Assembly: GCA_039922435.1 (NCBI GenBank) | Contig: JBDTES010000005.1 | Coordinates: forward strand, 1-49,716 | DNA: 49,716 nt | Source of the DNA: JBDTES01 sp039922435 | GTDB taxonomy: Bacteria > Patescibacteriota > Saccharimonadia > Saccharimonadales > UBA4665 | Reading direction: 5' to 3' | Part shown: piece by piece, positions 25,081-32,595 of the stretch | Numbering within the stretch: the first letter of the stretch is position 1 | How the letters are laid out: each line of letters starts with the position of its first letter | Translations under genes and position numbers: made by a program | The notes under the pieces: model-generated | What the model was told of the DNA's origin: nothing | Databases searched by the model: none | What the model saw: only the letters and a program-made list of their open reading frames with translations

Positions 25081-25153
25081 TTCACTTTTCGCTATTTCTA
25101 GCTCATCAGTACGAACACACATTCGTATAAGTGATTTGATAGAGGATAGATAA

Positions 25154-25196
25154 GGCGGGATGGAGTTTTGGTAGACTTTTAAAGGTCCAAAAGCCT
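25154..25196 (+). repeat. Weak relative of the GGAGTTTTGG/ACTTTT hairpin repeat
   Basis: The stretch starting at GGGATGGAGTTTTGG carries GACTTTTaaagGTCCAAAAGCC. It echoes the conserved GGAGTT(T/C)TGG plus ACTTTTGG...CAAAAG design of the repeats at 6.5 kb and 44.6 kb, without a perfect stem. The rest of 25081-25292 shows no feature. Confidence 0.3.
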
Positions 25197-25292
25197 CGAC
25201 ACTCACGCCGAATTATCCAATATCATTTGGGGTATCCGCTAAACGCAGACTTATAAAGCCACCCCCTTGGCTTGTCCGACATCTCCATATCT

Positions 25293-25610
25293 TCATCTCT
25301 CGTCATCCCAAAAGCGTGGATCCCTAGCCTGGGTCCTGTAAATCTTTGGCGGTTCCGCCATCTTAATAACTACCCCAGACATGAAGAATAAACTAACACT
25401 CATCGCGAACAGTATAACAGCCGAGAATGCCGAAACAGACGAGATTAGACTCAGCCCAAGAAGCACTATAGCAAAACCAAATATTGCAAAGCTAACTGCA
25501 CCATGACGACTTCCAGATATCACACTCGACAATCTGTCAGTTAGCCCACAATATGCAATAAAGCTACCAACAGCTATTAGTAACTCAGCAACAAACATCA
25601 TCACCATCAA
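25293..25610 (-). CDS. Small three-helix membrane protein, unknown
   Basis: 105 aa with three hydrophobic segments (about 3-20, 38-57, 60-82) and a charged cytoplasmic tail ending in ARDPRFWDDER. Clustered methionines at the start (MMVMM) leave the exact start uncertain; an AGGGG lies 4 nt before the first ATG. No family is recognised. It is divergent from der, with about 110 bp between them. Confidence 0.55.
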   Translation of the reverse strand: MMVMMFVAELLIAVGSFIAYCGLTDRLSSVISGSRHGAVSFAIFGFAIVLLGLSLISSVSAFSAVILFAMSVSLFFMSGVVIKMAEPPKIYRTQARDPRFWDDER

Positions 25611-25706
25611 CCCCTAGGATCGTCGGAGTACTTTAAATTGCAGTTTGCAATTTAACTTGCAATACTTTACCACTAAATTAGATTTCTGTAAACGTCTCTT
25701 ATCTGT

Positions 25707-25712
25707 TATAAT
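25707..25712 (+). promoter_or_regulatory. -10 element of der
   Basis: TATAAT ends 7 nt before ATG 25720. It would lie inside the coding region if the longer frame from 25645 were used, so it decides the start. Confidence 0.75.
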
Positions 25713-25719
25713 AACAACA

Positions 25720-27141
25720 ATGAGTAGTAAAAAAGTACCAATTGTAGCTATTGTTGGCCGGGCTAATGTCGGCAAATCTAGCCTATTTAACGCTATCTTG
25801 GCTCGCCGTGAGGCAATTGTGGCCCGCGAGGCTGGCACGACGCGCGATAGCATCACCGCCAAAGCTAGCTGGAATCACCAAGATTTTTGGCTAGTCGACA
25901 CGGCCGGCATGAAGGTGGCCGAAGACGATTTTGAATTCACCATTCAAGAGCAAATTATCCAAGCCGCCGATAGCGCCGATATGATATGGGTGGTCGTCGA
26001 GGCCGATGTAGCTATTACCGAAGAAGACCGTCGAGTCGCTAAACTAGCTCTCAAAAGCCAGAAACCAGTCATCTTAATCGTTAACAAAATCGATAAGGCC
26101 AAAGATCAAGATCTAGATATCTTTAAACGCTTAGGTATCAAGACAATCATTCACATATCCGTTACGCAGCACCGCGGTCTCAACCAATTACTCGACAGTT
26201 TAGTTGAGCAAATTCCACCAGCTACCATTAGCCAAGATGACGACCGCTTGCACGTCGCCCTACTGGGGCGACCAAACGTCGGTAAATCGGCCCTATTTAA
26301 CGCTCTGGCTAAAAAGCAGCAGGCCATTGTAGCTGACAGGGCAGGGACAACCCGTGATATCAACCGAGCTGTTGTAAAGTACAAAACCCGCGAAATAGAA
26401 CTGATGGACACTGCTGGCATCCGCCGTCCGGGCAAAATTGGCCAAGGCATTGAACACTTTAGTGTCGTTCGATCACTAAGCGCTATCGAGCAAGCCGATG
26501 TCTGTCTACTCCTAATAGATGTTAACGAACTGAGCGTCGGCCTAGACCAAAAGATTGCTGGGCTAGTTAAAGAAGCTGGCAAGGGGCTCATCTTGGTCGT
26601 TAGCAAATGGGACGTCGCCGAAGGCAAAGACTCCTTTACCCGCGACGATTTGGCCCCAAAAATCGTTTCTGATTTCGATTTCGTACCTTGGGCACCTTTA
26701 ATCTTTACCAGTAGCGTCACTGGCCAGAACGTAGCTGATATCTTTGACTTAGTACTCGATATTGCTAAGGCTAGGACCACCCGCATCACTACTAGCGAAC
26801 TAAACCAGTGGCTCAGCCAAGTCAAGGCAGCCCACCCGCCAGCCGGACTCAAAAACCGGGCTCCTAAGCTCAATTATATGGTTCAAGAAGACGATAATCC
26901 AATCCCAGCCTTCAAGATATTTGGTAGCTCGACGTCATTCATTCACTGGAGTTATCGACGCTATTTAGAAAGAAACCTGCGCGAACGTTTCGGCTTCGCC
27001 GGCACCGCTGTTCAGCTGTGGTTTATCGAAAAGCACGAGACTCACAAACATGGCAACAGCCCAACCAAAGCTCCGCGTAGCGACCTCCAAAAATCCATCA
27101 TCCGCAAAAAAGCCCCCCGAAAGCCCCGCGAAACTTTATAG
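25720..27141 (+). CDS. der: Ribosome assembly GTPase Der (EngA)
   Basis: 473 aa with two tandem GTPase domains and a C-terminal KH-like domain, the arrangement unique to Der, which is needed for 50S maturation. First G1 is GRANVGKSS, with DTAG and NKID; second G1 is GRPNVGKSA, with DTAG and SKWD. The end is strongly basic (RKKAPRKPRE). The start at 25720 gives the usual VPIVAIVGR opening, and a TATAAT 7 nt upstream supports it; the 25 extra residues of the longer frame are not conserved in style. Confidence 0.96.
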   Translation: MSSKKVPIVAIVGRANVGKSSLFNAILARREAIVAREAGTTRDSITAKASWNHQDFWLVDTAGMKVAEDDFEFTIQEQIIQAADSADMIWVVVEADVAITEEDRRVAKLALKSQKPVILIVNKIDKAKDQDLDIFKRLGIKTIIHISVTQHRGLNQLLDSLVEQIPPATISQDDDRLHVALLGRPNVGKSALFNALAKKQQAIVADRAGTTRDINRAVVKYKTREIELMDTAGIRRPGKIGQGIEHFSVVRSLSAIEQADVCLLLIDVNELSVGLDQKIAGLVKEAGKGLILVVSKWDVAEGKDSFTRDDLAPKIVSDFDFVPWAPLIFTSSVTGQNVADIFDLVLDIAKARTTRITTSELNQWLSQVKAAHPPAGLKNRAPKLNYMVQEDDNPIPAFKIFGSSTSFIHWSYRRYLERNLRERFGFAGTAVQLWFIEKHETHKHGNSPTKAPRSDLQKSIIRKKAPRKPRETL

Positions 27142-27177
27142 CTTCTAAAACGGCTAGACTTAATCTATACTTGTTAT

Positions 27178-27450
27178 ATGAATGAAGATAGCCTAAACGA
27201 CTTGAAGCAGTTTATTGCTGCAACTGTATCACAAGCTACTAGTGATATGGCTACTAAAGACGACATTGCCAACATGGCTACTAGGAATGATATCGCTAAC
27301 ATGGCTACTAAGGGTGATATAGCCAAGCTTAGTTCTCAGATCACAGACCTAGAATTAAAGGTCGACACTATCGCCGAAACACTAAACGACGACCTGAACG
27401 ATCATGAAGTGCGAATCACAAAACTCGAACAACAAACTACTAGTGCTTGA
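27178..27450 (+). CDS. Small coiled-coil protein with (M)ATKDDIA repeats, paralogue of the 6156 gene
   Basis: 90 aa. It begins DLKQFIAATVSQ like its paralogue, then has three heptad-like units (MATKDDIAN, MATRNDIAN, MATKGDIAK) and a coiled-coil tail with LNDHEVRITKLEQ. The heptads have hydrophobic a/d positions and would give an oligomeric rod. The unit number differs between paralogues (two versus three), suggesting repeat expansion. It sits between der and pth with its own -10 (TATACT, 6 nt before the ATG). Function unknown. Confidence 0.75.
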   Translation: MNEDSLNDLKQFIAATVSQATSDMATKDDIANMATRNDIANMATKGDIAKLSSQITDLELKVDTIAETLNDDLNDHEVRITKLEQQTTSA

Positions 27451-27483
27451 TACTTTCGGCCGCATACATGATACTTAGACGTA

Positions 27484-28119
27484 ATGGCATTCTTAGTTAA
27501 TCGACCCCAAACCTCCGACCCAGTCAACTACGTGACTGTTGGTATGAACAAGTCGCTACTATTAGTCGGCCTTGGTAATATCGGTGCAGAATATGACGGT
27601 ACGAGGCACAATATCGGCTTTGCCATTATCGACGCCTTTGCCGCAGCTAGTAGTTTTGGCCCTTGGACCAACAAAAAGGACCTAAAATGCCACCTAGTTA
27701 CTCAGCAACTGGGCGAAACCCGAGTTATCCTAATTAAGCCAACTACTATGATGAATCTGAGTGGTGAGGCCGTCCAGGCCGTAATCCAATTTTATAAAGT
27801 CTCTCCCGGGAGTATTATTGTGGTTCACGATGAACTCGACGTAAACTTCGGTCAGATCCGCAGCCGGATTGGTGGTAGCTCAGCCGGACACAACGGTATC
27901 AAAAGTATTAGTAAGTCAGTTAGCGAAGATTATGCCCGTCTGCGCTTTGGTATTGGCCCCAAACAGCCGGAACAGATAGATAGTGCCGATTTTGTGCTCC
28001 AAAAGTTCAGTAAAGACGAGCAGGCAGACATGTCAGCTGGCATCCGCGAAGCCACAGCTTGGCTAAGCGAATACGCCTTCGGCAGCCCTATCACCGCCGA
28101 AACCCGCAGCTTCATCTAG
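27484..28119 (+). CDS. pth: Peptidyl-tRNA hydrolase
   Basis: Releases peptides from peptidyl-tRNA that dropped off ribosomes. Family motifs are LLVGLGNIGAEYDGTRHNIGF with the catalytic His, KPTTMMNLSGEAV, and the VHDELD and GGSSAGHNGIKSI blocks. It is 211 aa from ATG 27484; the usual Pth start would be the inner ATG 27544 (MNKSLLLVG), giving 191 aa, which is the normal size. A GATACT 8 nt before 27484 favours the longer form, so the start is left open. It is convergent with the small gene 28120-28383 without a gap. Confidence 0.95.
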   Translation: MAFLVNRPQTSDPVNYVTVGMNKSLLLVGLGNIGAEYDGTRHNIGFAIIDAFAAASSFGPWTNKKDLKCHLVTQQLGETRVILIKPTTMMNLSGEAVQAVIQFYKVSPGSIIVVHDELDVNFGQIRSRIGGSSAGHNGIKSISKSVSEDYARLRFGIGPKQPEQIDSADFVLQKFSKDEQADMSAGIREATAWLSEYAFGSPITAETRSFI

Positions 28120-28383
28120 CTACTTATTTAAATGTCTGTGAATCAGTTCCGCTTCGAGATGCAAAATCTCGTATCGATCCAGATTTTTACCTGAATCTTC
28201 AGATGTGAGTGGCTGAATAGAACCTCCCGGGTAGGAAAATATCGAACGATCAGATGCTACAGTTTGAAAGAGCGCAACTACCATTGATGGATTATAGCCT
28301 CCGTCTTCGTCGGTTTCCAAACCACTTAAAGCCCAACTCTCTTCAGGGCTATCTGCGTAAAATCTACCATTTTTTAAATGCAT
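28120..28383 (-). CDS. Small unknown acidic protein
   Basis: 87 aa, soluble, acidic, ending in a predicted helix with EILHLEAELIHRHLNK. No family is recognised. The ATG lies 7 nt downstream of a GATAAT on the minus strand, the same leaderless geometry as other genes here. Its stop abuts the pth stop on the other strand. It could belong to the transcription unit of the structured RNA region only if that unit read through its terminator. Confidence 0.55.
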   Translation of the reverse strand: MHLKNGRFYADSPEESWALSGLETDEDGGYNPSMVVALFQTVASDRSIFSYPGGSIQPLTSEDSGKNLDRYEILHLEAELIHRHLNK

Positions 28384-28458
28384 ATATATAATTATCCTAA
28401 AATTATTTGGTTTAAGCTGTAAATAAATTAACTAGCAATGACACTGTATGAATTAACA

Positions 28459-28905
28459 TAAAAAGACCTGTGAGAGGGGGTGGGCACCGCTCACAGGTCT
28501 ATTTATGGAGATAATCCGAGGATTATCTCCTTCCACCCTTCAACCCACCACGGAAGCAAAACATCAGCGACCAAATAAATGTCGTGTGTCTCTCCTGGCA
28601 ATTAAGTCAGGAAGAACCATTTAGGCTCACTATAGAACCGGGAACGTCGGCACGTAAAGTGCCTCTGCTTCTAGTTAAAGGGGTTAGTATGTCTTAGAGC
28701 CTCGGCAGGGCCGATATAGAGTCTTCCATACAAAGTAGTAAATCAAATACCTACTACTCTTTATGGAAGACTCAGGAGATAAGTGGAGGGTAACAACTTG
28801 TCTGGCTCTAAAACAATCTAACAGTTTTTTCTTCATGGCCTAAGCCATGCAGAGTGTTAGAATGGGGGATATAAGGTGCTTAAAATCCTGTTAAGGACTT
28901 ACAGG
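28459..28905 (-). ncRNA. Large structured non-coding RNA of unknown family (~450 nt)
   Basis: The 575-bp gap has no credible frame but is packed with stems on the minus strand. Reading 5' to 3' these are CTAACA/TGTTAG enclosing CATGGC/GCCATG, then TTAGAGCC/GGCTCTAA enclosing a 12-bp perfect GAGTCTTCCATA/TATGGAAGACTC stem. Inside that stem lie AGTAGTA/TACTACT, and next to it a CGGC/GCCG hairpin. Further on come GGCAC/GTGCC, TCCTG/CAGGA and an 11-bp perfect GGAGATAATCC/GGATTATCTCC. The last is a terminator GACCTGTGAG/CTCACAGGTC with a TTTTTAT tail. A consensus promoter precedes it. Hallmarks of RNase P RNA, tmRNA, SRP RNA and 6S RNA were sought and not found. The opposite-strand alternative, a leader of dprA, lacks a T-run and promoter. 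Confidence 0.75.
28465..28499 (-). terminator. Intrinsic terminator of the structured RNA
   Basis: A 10-bp perfect stem GACCTGTGAG/CTCACAGGTC (28465-28474 with 28490-28499), with an inner GGTGGGCACC hairpin, is followed on the minus strand by TTTTTATG. On the plus strand the stem is not followed by a T-run. Confidence 0.85.
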
Positions 28906-28910
28906 TTGCT

Positions 28911-28939
28911 ATTTTAGCAAAATTGTTACATTGTGTCAA
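28911..28939 (-). promoter_or_regulatory. Consensus promoter of the structured RNA
   Basis: On the minus strand, TTGACA (28934-28939), exact 17-nt spacer, TAAAAT (28911-28916). The expected start is near 28905. Confidence 0.8.
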
Positions 28940-28958
28940 TACCTAAATAGGGTTTTGT

Positions 28959-29822
28959 ATGAAAGTCAATAAACTGCTATACGGTGATAAAGCATATCCA
29001 GAATGGCTAGCCGAGATTCCGGCCCCGCCTAAGGAGTTATTTAGCTTGGGAGCCGACCCAGCCAAGTTTTGGGATAAACCACGTGTCGCCATCGTCGGTA
29101 GCCGCGGTGTCAGTGCCTACGGCAAGCAAGTAACGGCCCGCCTAAGCAGCGAGCTAGCAGCTCGAGGAGTAATCATAATTAGCGGGTTGGCCTTAGGGGT
29201 CGACGCTATTGCCCATCAGGCTGCTCTTGAGGCTGGCGGTATTACTTGGTCCGTACTGCCGTGTGGGCTCGATCAAATCTATCCAGCCTCGAACCGCGGT
29301 CTAGCCAAACAAATTCTAATCAATGGTGGCACCATATTTAGTGAATACCCAATCGGTACACCTTGTTATAAACAGAATTTTATCGCCCGCAACCGGTTAG
29401 TCTCTGGCCTAGCCAATGTACTTGTTATTACTGAAGCTACCGAAAAGAGTGGTAGCTTACATACCGCTAGGTTCGCTCTGGAACAGGGCAGAGATGTATT
29501 AGCGGTACCTGGCAACATTACTAGCCCGACATCAGTCGGAACCAACAATCTAATTAAATCCGGCGCTACGCCGATAACCAGCGCCGATGACGTGTTATAC
29601 GTGCTTGGGGCTAAAAGACTATCAGTCGAGCCAATAAAGCTAGTCGGTGCTAGCCCCGAGGAACAGACCCTAATCGATATTCTATATAGTGGCATTACCG
29701 ACGGACACGAGTTATTGATACAGAGCAGTCTACCGGTTGAGCAGTTCAACCAAGCCCTAACCATGTTAGAAATAACTGGCAAAATCCGAGCCCTCGGCAA
29801 CAACAATTGGTCAATTAAGTAA
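28959..29822 (+). CDS. dprA: DNA-processing protein DprA
   Basis: 287 aa. It loads RecA onto incoming single-stranded DNA during natural transformation. The Rossmann-like core shows VAIVGSRGVSAYGK, IISGLALGVDAIAH, then PCGLDQIYP, the FIARNRLVSGLANVLVITEA block and VPGNITSPTSVGTNNLI. A C-terminal winged-helix domain (about 225-287) follows. The SAM-like N-terminal domain of longer DprA proteins is reduced. The start is ATG 28959. No clear -10 lies close by. Competence in this lineage fits its dependence on external nucleotides and DNA. Confidence 0.95.
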   Translation: MKVNKLLYGDKAYPEWLAEIPAPPKELFSLGADPAKFWDKPRVAIVGSRGVSAYGKQVTARLSSELAARGVIIISGLALGVDAIAHQAALEAGGITWSVLPCGLDQIYPASNRGLAKQILINGGTIFSEYPIGTPCYKQNFIARNRLVSGLANVLVITEATEKSGSLHTARFALEQGRDVLAVPGNITSPTSVGTNNLIKSGATPITSADDVLYVLGAKRLSVEPIKLVGASPEEQTLIDILYSGITDGHELLIQSSLPVEQFNQALTMLEITGKIRALGNNNWSIK

Positions 29823-29838
29823 GCGTACAATAAAGCTT

Positions 29839-30009
29839 ATGAAAACGTTTATCTGGATCGGCATATTCATTGGTGGCACGCTCGGGGGTTGGCTGGGCGC
29901 CACCATGACACACGGCAACTGGCTAAGTGGCTGGAGCATCTTACTGAGCGGCGCCGGCAGCTTAGTCGGTATCTGGGCGGGTTACAAAATTGGCAAAAAC
30001 TACGTCTAA
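29839..30009 (+). CDS. 56-aa membrane miniprotein with two Gly-rich helices
   Basis: It encodes MKTFIWIGIFIGGTLGGWLG, then a short polar turn (THGNWLSGW), a second helix SILLSGAGSLVGIWAG and a basic YKIGKNYV end. The two glycine-zipper-like helices form a hairpin resembling small XpsR/GlsB-type membrane proteins, but no family was confirmed. It has the standard local start signal: TACAAT at 29826-29831, 7 nt before ATG 29839. Its position between dprA and topA with its own promoter supports a real gene. Confidence 0.65.
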   Translation: MKTFIWIGIFIGGTLGGWLGATMTHGNWLSGWSILLSGAGSLVGIWAGYKIGKNYV

Positions 30010-30017
30010 GAGTTTCT

Positions 30018-30033
30018 TGTGATTTAAATCACA
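30018..30033. promoter_or_regulatory. Perfect CRP/FNR-like palindrome
   Basis: TGTGA-TTTAAA-TCACA is a 16-bp perfect palindrome that equals the CRP half-site consensus at the standard 6-nt spacing. It is located ~80 nt upstream of topA. No CRP-family gene is in the window, so a chance match cannot be excluded. Confidence 0.35.
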
Positions 30034-30116
30034 TTAAATCTTCAGTCTGACTTGCAATTATTAAACAGCCGGTGTAGGCTTACGTTTTGTTGCATGAAAG
30101 GATATACTAAAGCCTA

Positions 30117-32429
30117 ATGGCAAAAAATCTAGTAATCGTCGAGTCTCCGGCCAAAGCCAAGACTATTGAGAAGTATTTAGGCAGCGACTATACCGTCAAA
30201 AGTAGCGTCGGCCACGTTCGCGGTCTACCTAGCAGGACTGGTAGCGTCGATGTGGCTAATAATTTCGCTCCAAAATACGAAATTAACTCAGATAAGAAAA
30301 AGGTGATAGCTGAGCTCAAGCGCGAAGTTAAAGCCGCTGGCAGTGTCTGGCTAGCAACTGACGAAGACCGCGAAGGCGAGGCCATTGCCTGGCATTTGGC
30401 TGAGGTTTTAAAACTCGACCCTAAAACCACCAAACGAATCGCTTTCCACGAAATCACTAAAAGTGCACTCGATACAGCTATCAAAAACCCTCGATTAATC
30501 GATATGCCGCTGGTTGAGGCTCAGCAAGCCCGTCAATCACTCGATTATCTGGTAGGTTTTGAGCTTTCACCAGTCTTATGGCGCAAGGTTCGACCTAAGT
30601 TATCAGCCGGCCGAGTCCAGAGTGTAGCCGTTCGGTTAGTGGTCGACCGCGAATCAGAAATCGACGGACACACAGCCGAATCGAGCTACAAACTAACGGC
30701 TGATCTCTTGCTGAGCGATGGCACTATATTACCGGCTGCTGCATCTCACAAATACCTAAATAGTGACTCCGCTCGCCAAGTACTAGAAGCTTTTATAGAC
30801 AGTGTTTTTACCGTCAAAAGTATCGACAAGAAGCCAGCCACTCGGAATCCCGGAGCACCATTCACGACTTCTACTTTGCAGCAAGAAGCTTCTAGCCGCC
30901 TAGGCTATAGCCCGCGCTTTACAATGCAGCTGGCTCAGAGACTGTACGAGGCGGGTCATATCACCTACATGCGAACTGACTCCACTAATCTGTCTAATCA
31001 AGCCCTAGGGGCCATGACGGACTTTATAAAATCGAAATACGGCGAATCTTATCACCACTTCCGAACTTTTAAGAGCAAAAGTATTAATGCCCAAGAAGCT
31101 CATGAAGCCATCCGCCCAACCGATGTCAGCCGTGAATCGGCCGGCGCCGATGAGCAGCAAGCCAAACTTTATAATCTAATCTGGCGACGAACCCTGGCTA
31201 GCCAGATGTCAGCCGCTCAGCTAGAAAAGACTGTTATGACGATTGCCGCTAGTAAGACAACCGAAGCTCTCGAAGCCAAGGGGGAAATGGTGACTTTTGA
31301 CGGTTTTCTAAAAGTTTATGGCCGCAGTGGCGATGATGTACTACTGCCACCGCTCAAAAATGGCGATAAGCTTGATCTGAAAGCGGCTGAAGCCCTAGAA
31401 ACCCTGTCGCGCGGCCCAGCTCGCTACACCGAGGCCTCACTAGTCCGTAAACTCGAAGAAATGGGTATCGGTCGACCAAGTACCTACGCCAGCACAATCA
31501 ACACCGTCCAGAGCCGTGGCTACGTCGAACGTGGTGATTTGCCAGGTGTCGAGCGTCAAATTACGTCACTCAAGCTAGCTAAAGACCAGATCAAACAAGA
31601 ACTAATTACCGTTTTTTATGGCAAAGATTCAGGCAAACTCTTTCCAACTGATACCGGTAAGGTAGTAACTGATTTCTTGGTCAAACATTTTGCCGAAGTC
31701 ATGGATTACGATTTTACCAAGGGCGTCGAAGCCGAGCTAGACGAAGTCGCCGAAGGTAAAAAGAACCGAGTCGATATATTAAAAGAATTCTACAACCCAT
31801 TTCATAAGCTAGTTGAAGCCAGCGCCAATGTTTCTAGAGCCGAAGCTTCGCAGGCTCGCCACATCGGTGATGACCCCAAGACTGGCCAGCCAATCTATGC
31901 TCGTTTCGGCCGCTACGGCCCAATGCTCCAGCGTGGCGAACCAGCAACTGGCGATGACGATCCAAAACCAGACTTTGCACCTATGCCCAGTGGTCAAAAG
32001 ATCGAGACTGTCGGTCTAGAGCAGGCCCTAACAATGTTTGAGTTACCGAAACTAATCGGCCAAACTGATGACGGCAAAGATATTAAGGCTAATATTGGCC
32101 GGTTTGGGCCCTATATAGTAATCGATAAGCTATTTGTAAGTATTAAGCCACTCGACCCACACACCATTACGCTAGATGAGGCCAAAGAACTCTACGCCGC
32201 CAAACTAAAGGCCGAGGCCGAAAAGAACATAACCGATTTTGGTGATGGTATTAAAGTTCTACGCGGTCGTTTCGGCCCTTACGTAACAGATGGCAAGAAA
32301 AACGCCAAAATACCTAAAGAGACCAAGCCAGAATCAATCACCCACGAACAAGCTAAAAAACTAATAGCCGACGCACCAGCTACCAAAAAGCGATCATTCA
32401 AACGTCGTAAGACCACCAAAAAGTCCTAG
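30117..32429 (+). CDS. topA: DNA topoisomerase I
   Basis: 770 aa type IA topoisomerase that relaxes negative supercoils. The TOPRIM part is seen in VIVESPAKAKTIEKYLG and the DEDREGEAIAWHL metal site (82-94). The catalytic tyrosine is Y284 in HITYMRTDST, followed by EAHEAIRPTD and RPSTYASTI. After the core come three RFG(P/R)YG(P)-type repeats of the TopA C-terminal kind (QPIYARFGRYGPML, IGRFGPYIV, RGRFGPYV) and a lysine-rich tail, with no zinc fingers. A TATACT -10 lies 8 nt before the ATG. Confidence 0.97.
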   Translation: MAKNLVIVESPAKAKTIEKYLGSDYTVKSSVGHVRGLPSRTGSVDVANNFAPKYEINSDKKKVIAELKREVKAAGSVWLATDEDREGEAIAWHLAEVLKLDPKTTKRIAFHEITKSALDTAIKNPRLIDMPLVEAQQARQSLDYLVGFELSPVLWRKVRPKLSAGRVQSVAVRLVVDRESEIDGHTAESSYKLTADLLLSDGTILPAAASHKYLNSDSARQVLEAFIDSVFTVKSIDKKPATRNPGAPFTTSTLQQEASSRLGYSPRFTMQLAQRLYEAGHITYMRTDSTNLSNQALGAMTDFIKSKYGESYHHFRTFKSKSINAQEAHEAIRPTDVSRESAGADEQQAKLYNLIWRRTLASQMSAAQLEKTVMTIAASKTTEALEAKGEMVTFDGFLKVYGRSGDDVLLPPLKNGDKLDLKAAEALETLSRGPARYTEASLVRKLEEMGIGRPSTYASTINTVQSRGYVERGDLPGVERQITSLKLAKDQIKQELITVFYGKDSGKLFPTDTGKVVTDFLVKHFAEVMDYDFTKGVEAELDEVAEGKKNRVDILKEFYNPFHKLVEASANVSRAEASQARHIGDDPKTGQPIYARFGRYGPMLQRGEPATGDDDPKPDFAPMPSGQKIETVGLEQALTMFELPKLIGQTDDGKDIKANIGRFGPYIVIDKLFVSIKPLDPHTITLDEAKELYAAKLKAEAEKNITDFGDGIKVLRGRFGPYVTDGKKNAKIPKETKPESITHEQAKKLIADAPATKKRSFKRRKTTKKS

Positions 32430-32450
32430 AAAAACAATAAGTAAACTAGC

Positions 32451-32459
32451 TTATCCACA
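32451..32459 (+). promoter_or_regulatory. DnaA-box-like nonamer
   Basis: TTATCCACA matches the strict DnaA consensus. Identical nonamers occur at 34674-34682 and 42567-42575. They are scattered, so this is not a clear origin. Confidence 0.35.
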
Positions 32460-32558
32460 ATTTTGTACCCGTGCAAGTTGTTTTATAAGATATTTCCACA
32501 ACACAAACTAGGCAAGTGAGTCCAGTTAGTGATACAATAGGCGTAGTAAACAATACGT

Positions 32559-32587
32559 TTGACTTAATATAACTAAAGTTGTATAAT
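32559..32587 (+). promoter_or_regulatory. Consensus leaderless promoter of the sigma4-HARE gene
   Basis: TTGACT (32559-32564), 17-nt spacer, TATAAT (32582-32587), then 8 nt and ATG 32596. It favours the ATG over the upstream TTG at 32587, which overlaps the -10 box. Confidence 0.8.
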
Positions 32588-32595
32588 TGAGGCAT

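Noticed and set aside
28441..28958. RNase P RNA, tmRNA, SRP RNA or 6S RNA
   Set aside because: Searched by eye on both strands for GAGGAAAGTCC, a tRNA-like 3' end with CCA, the SRP GGAAGCAGC loop and a 6S bubble; none was present. A covariance search could still change this.
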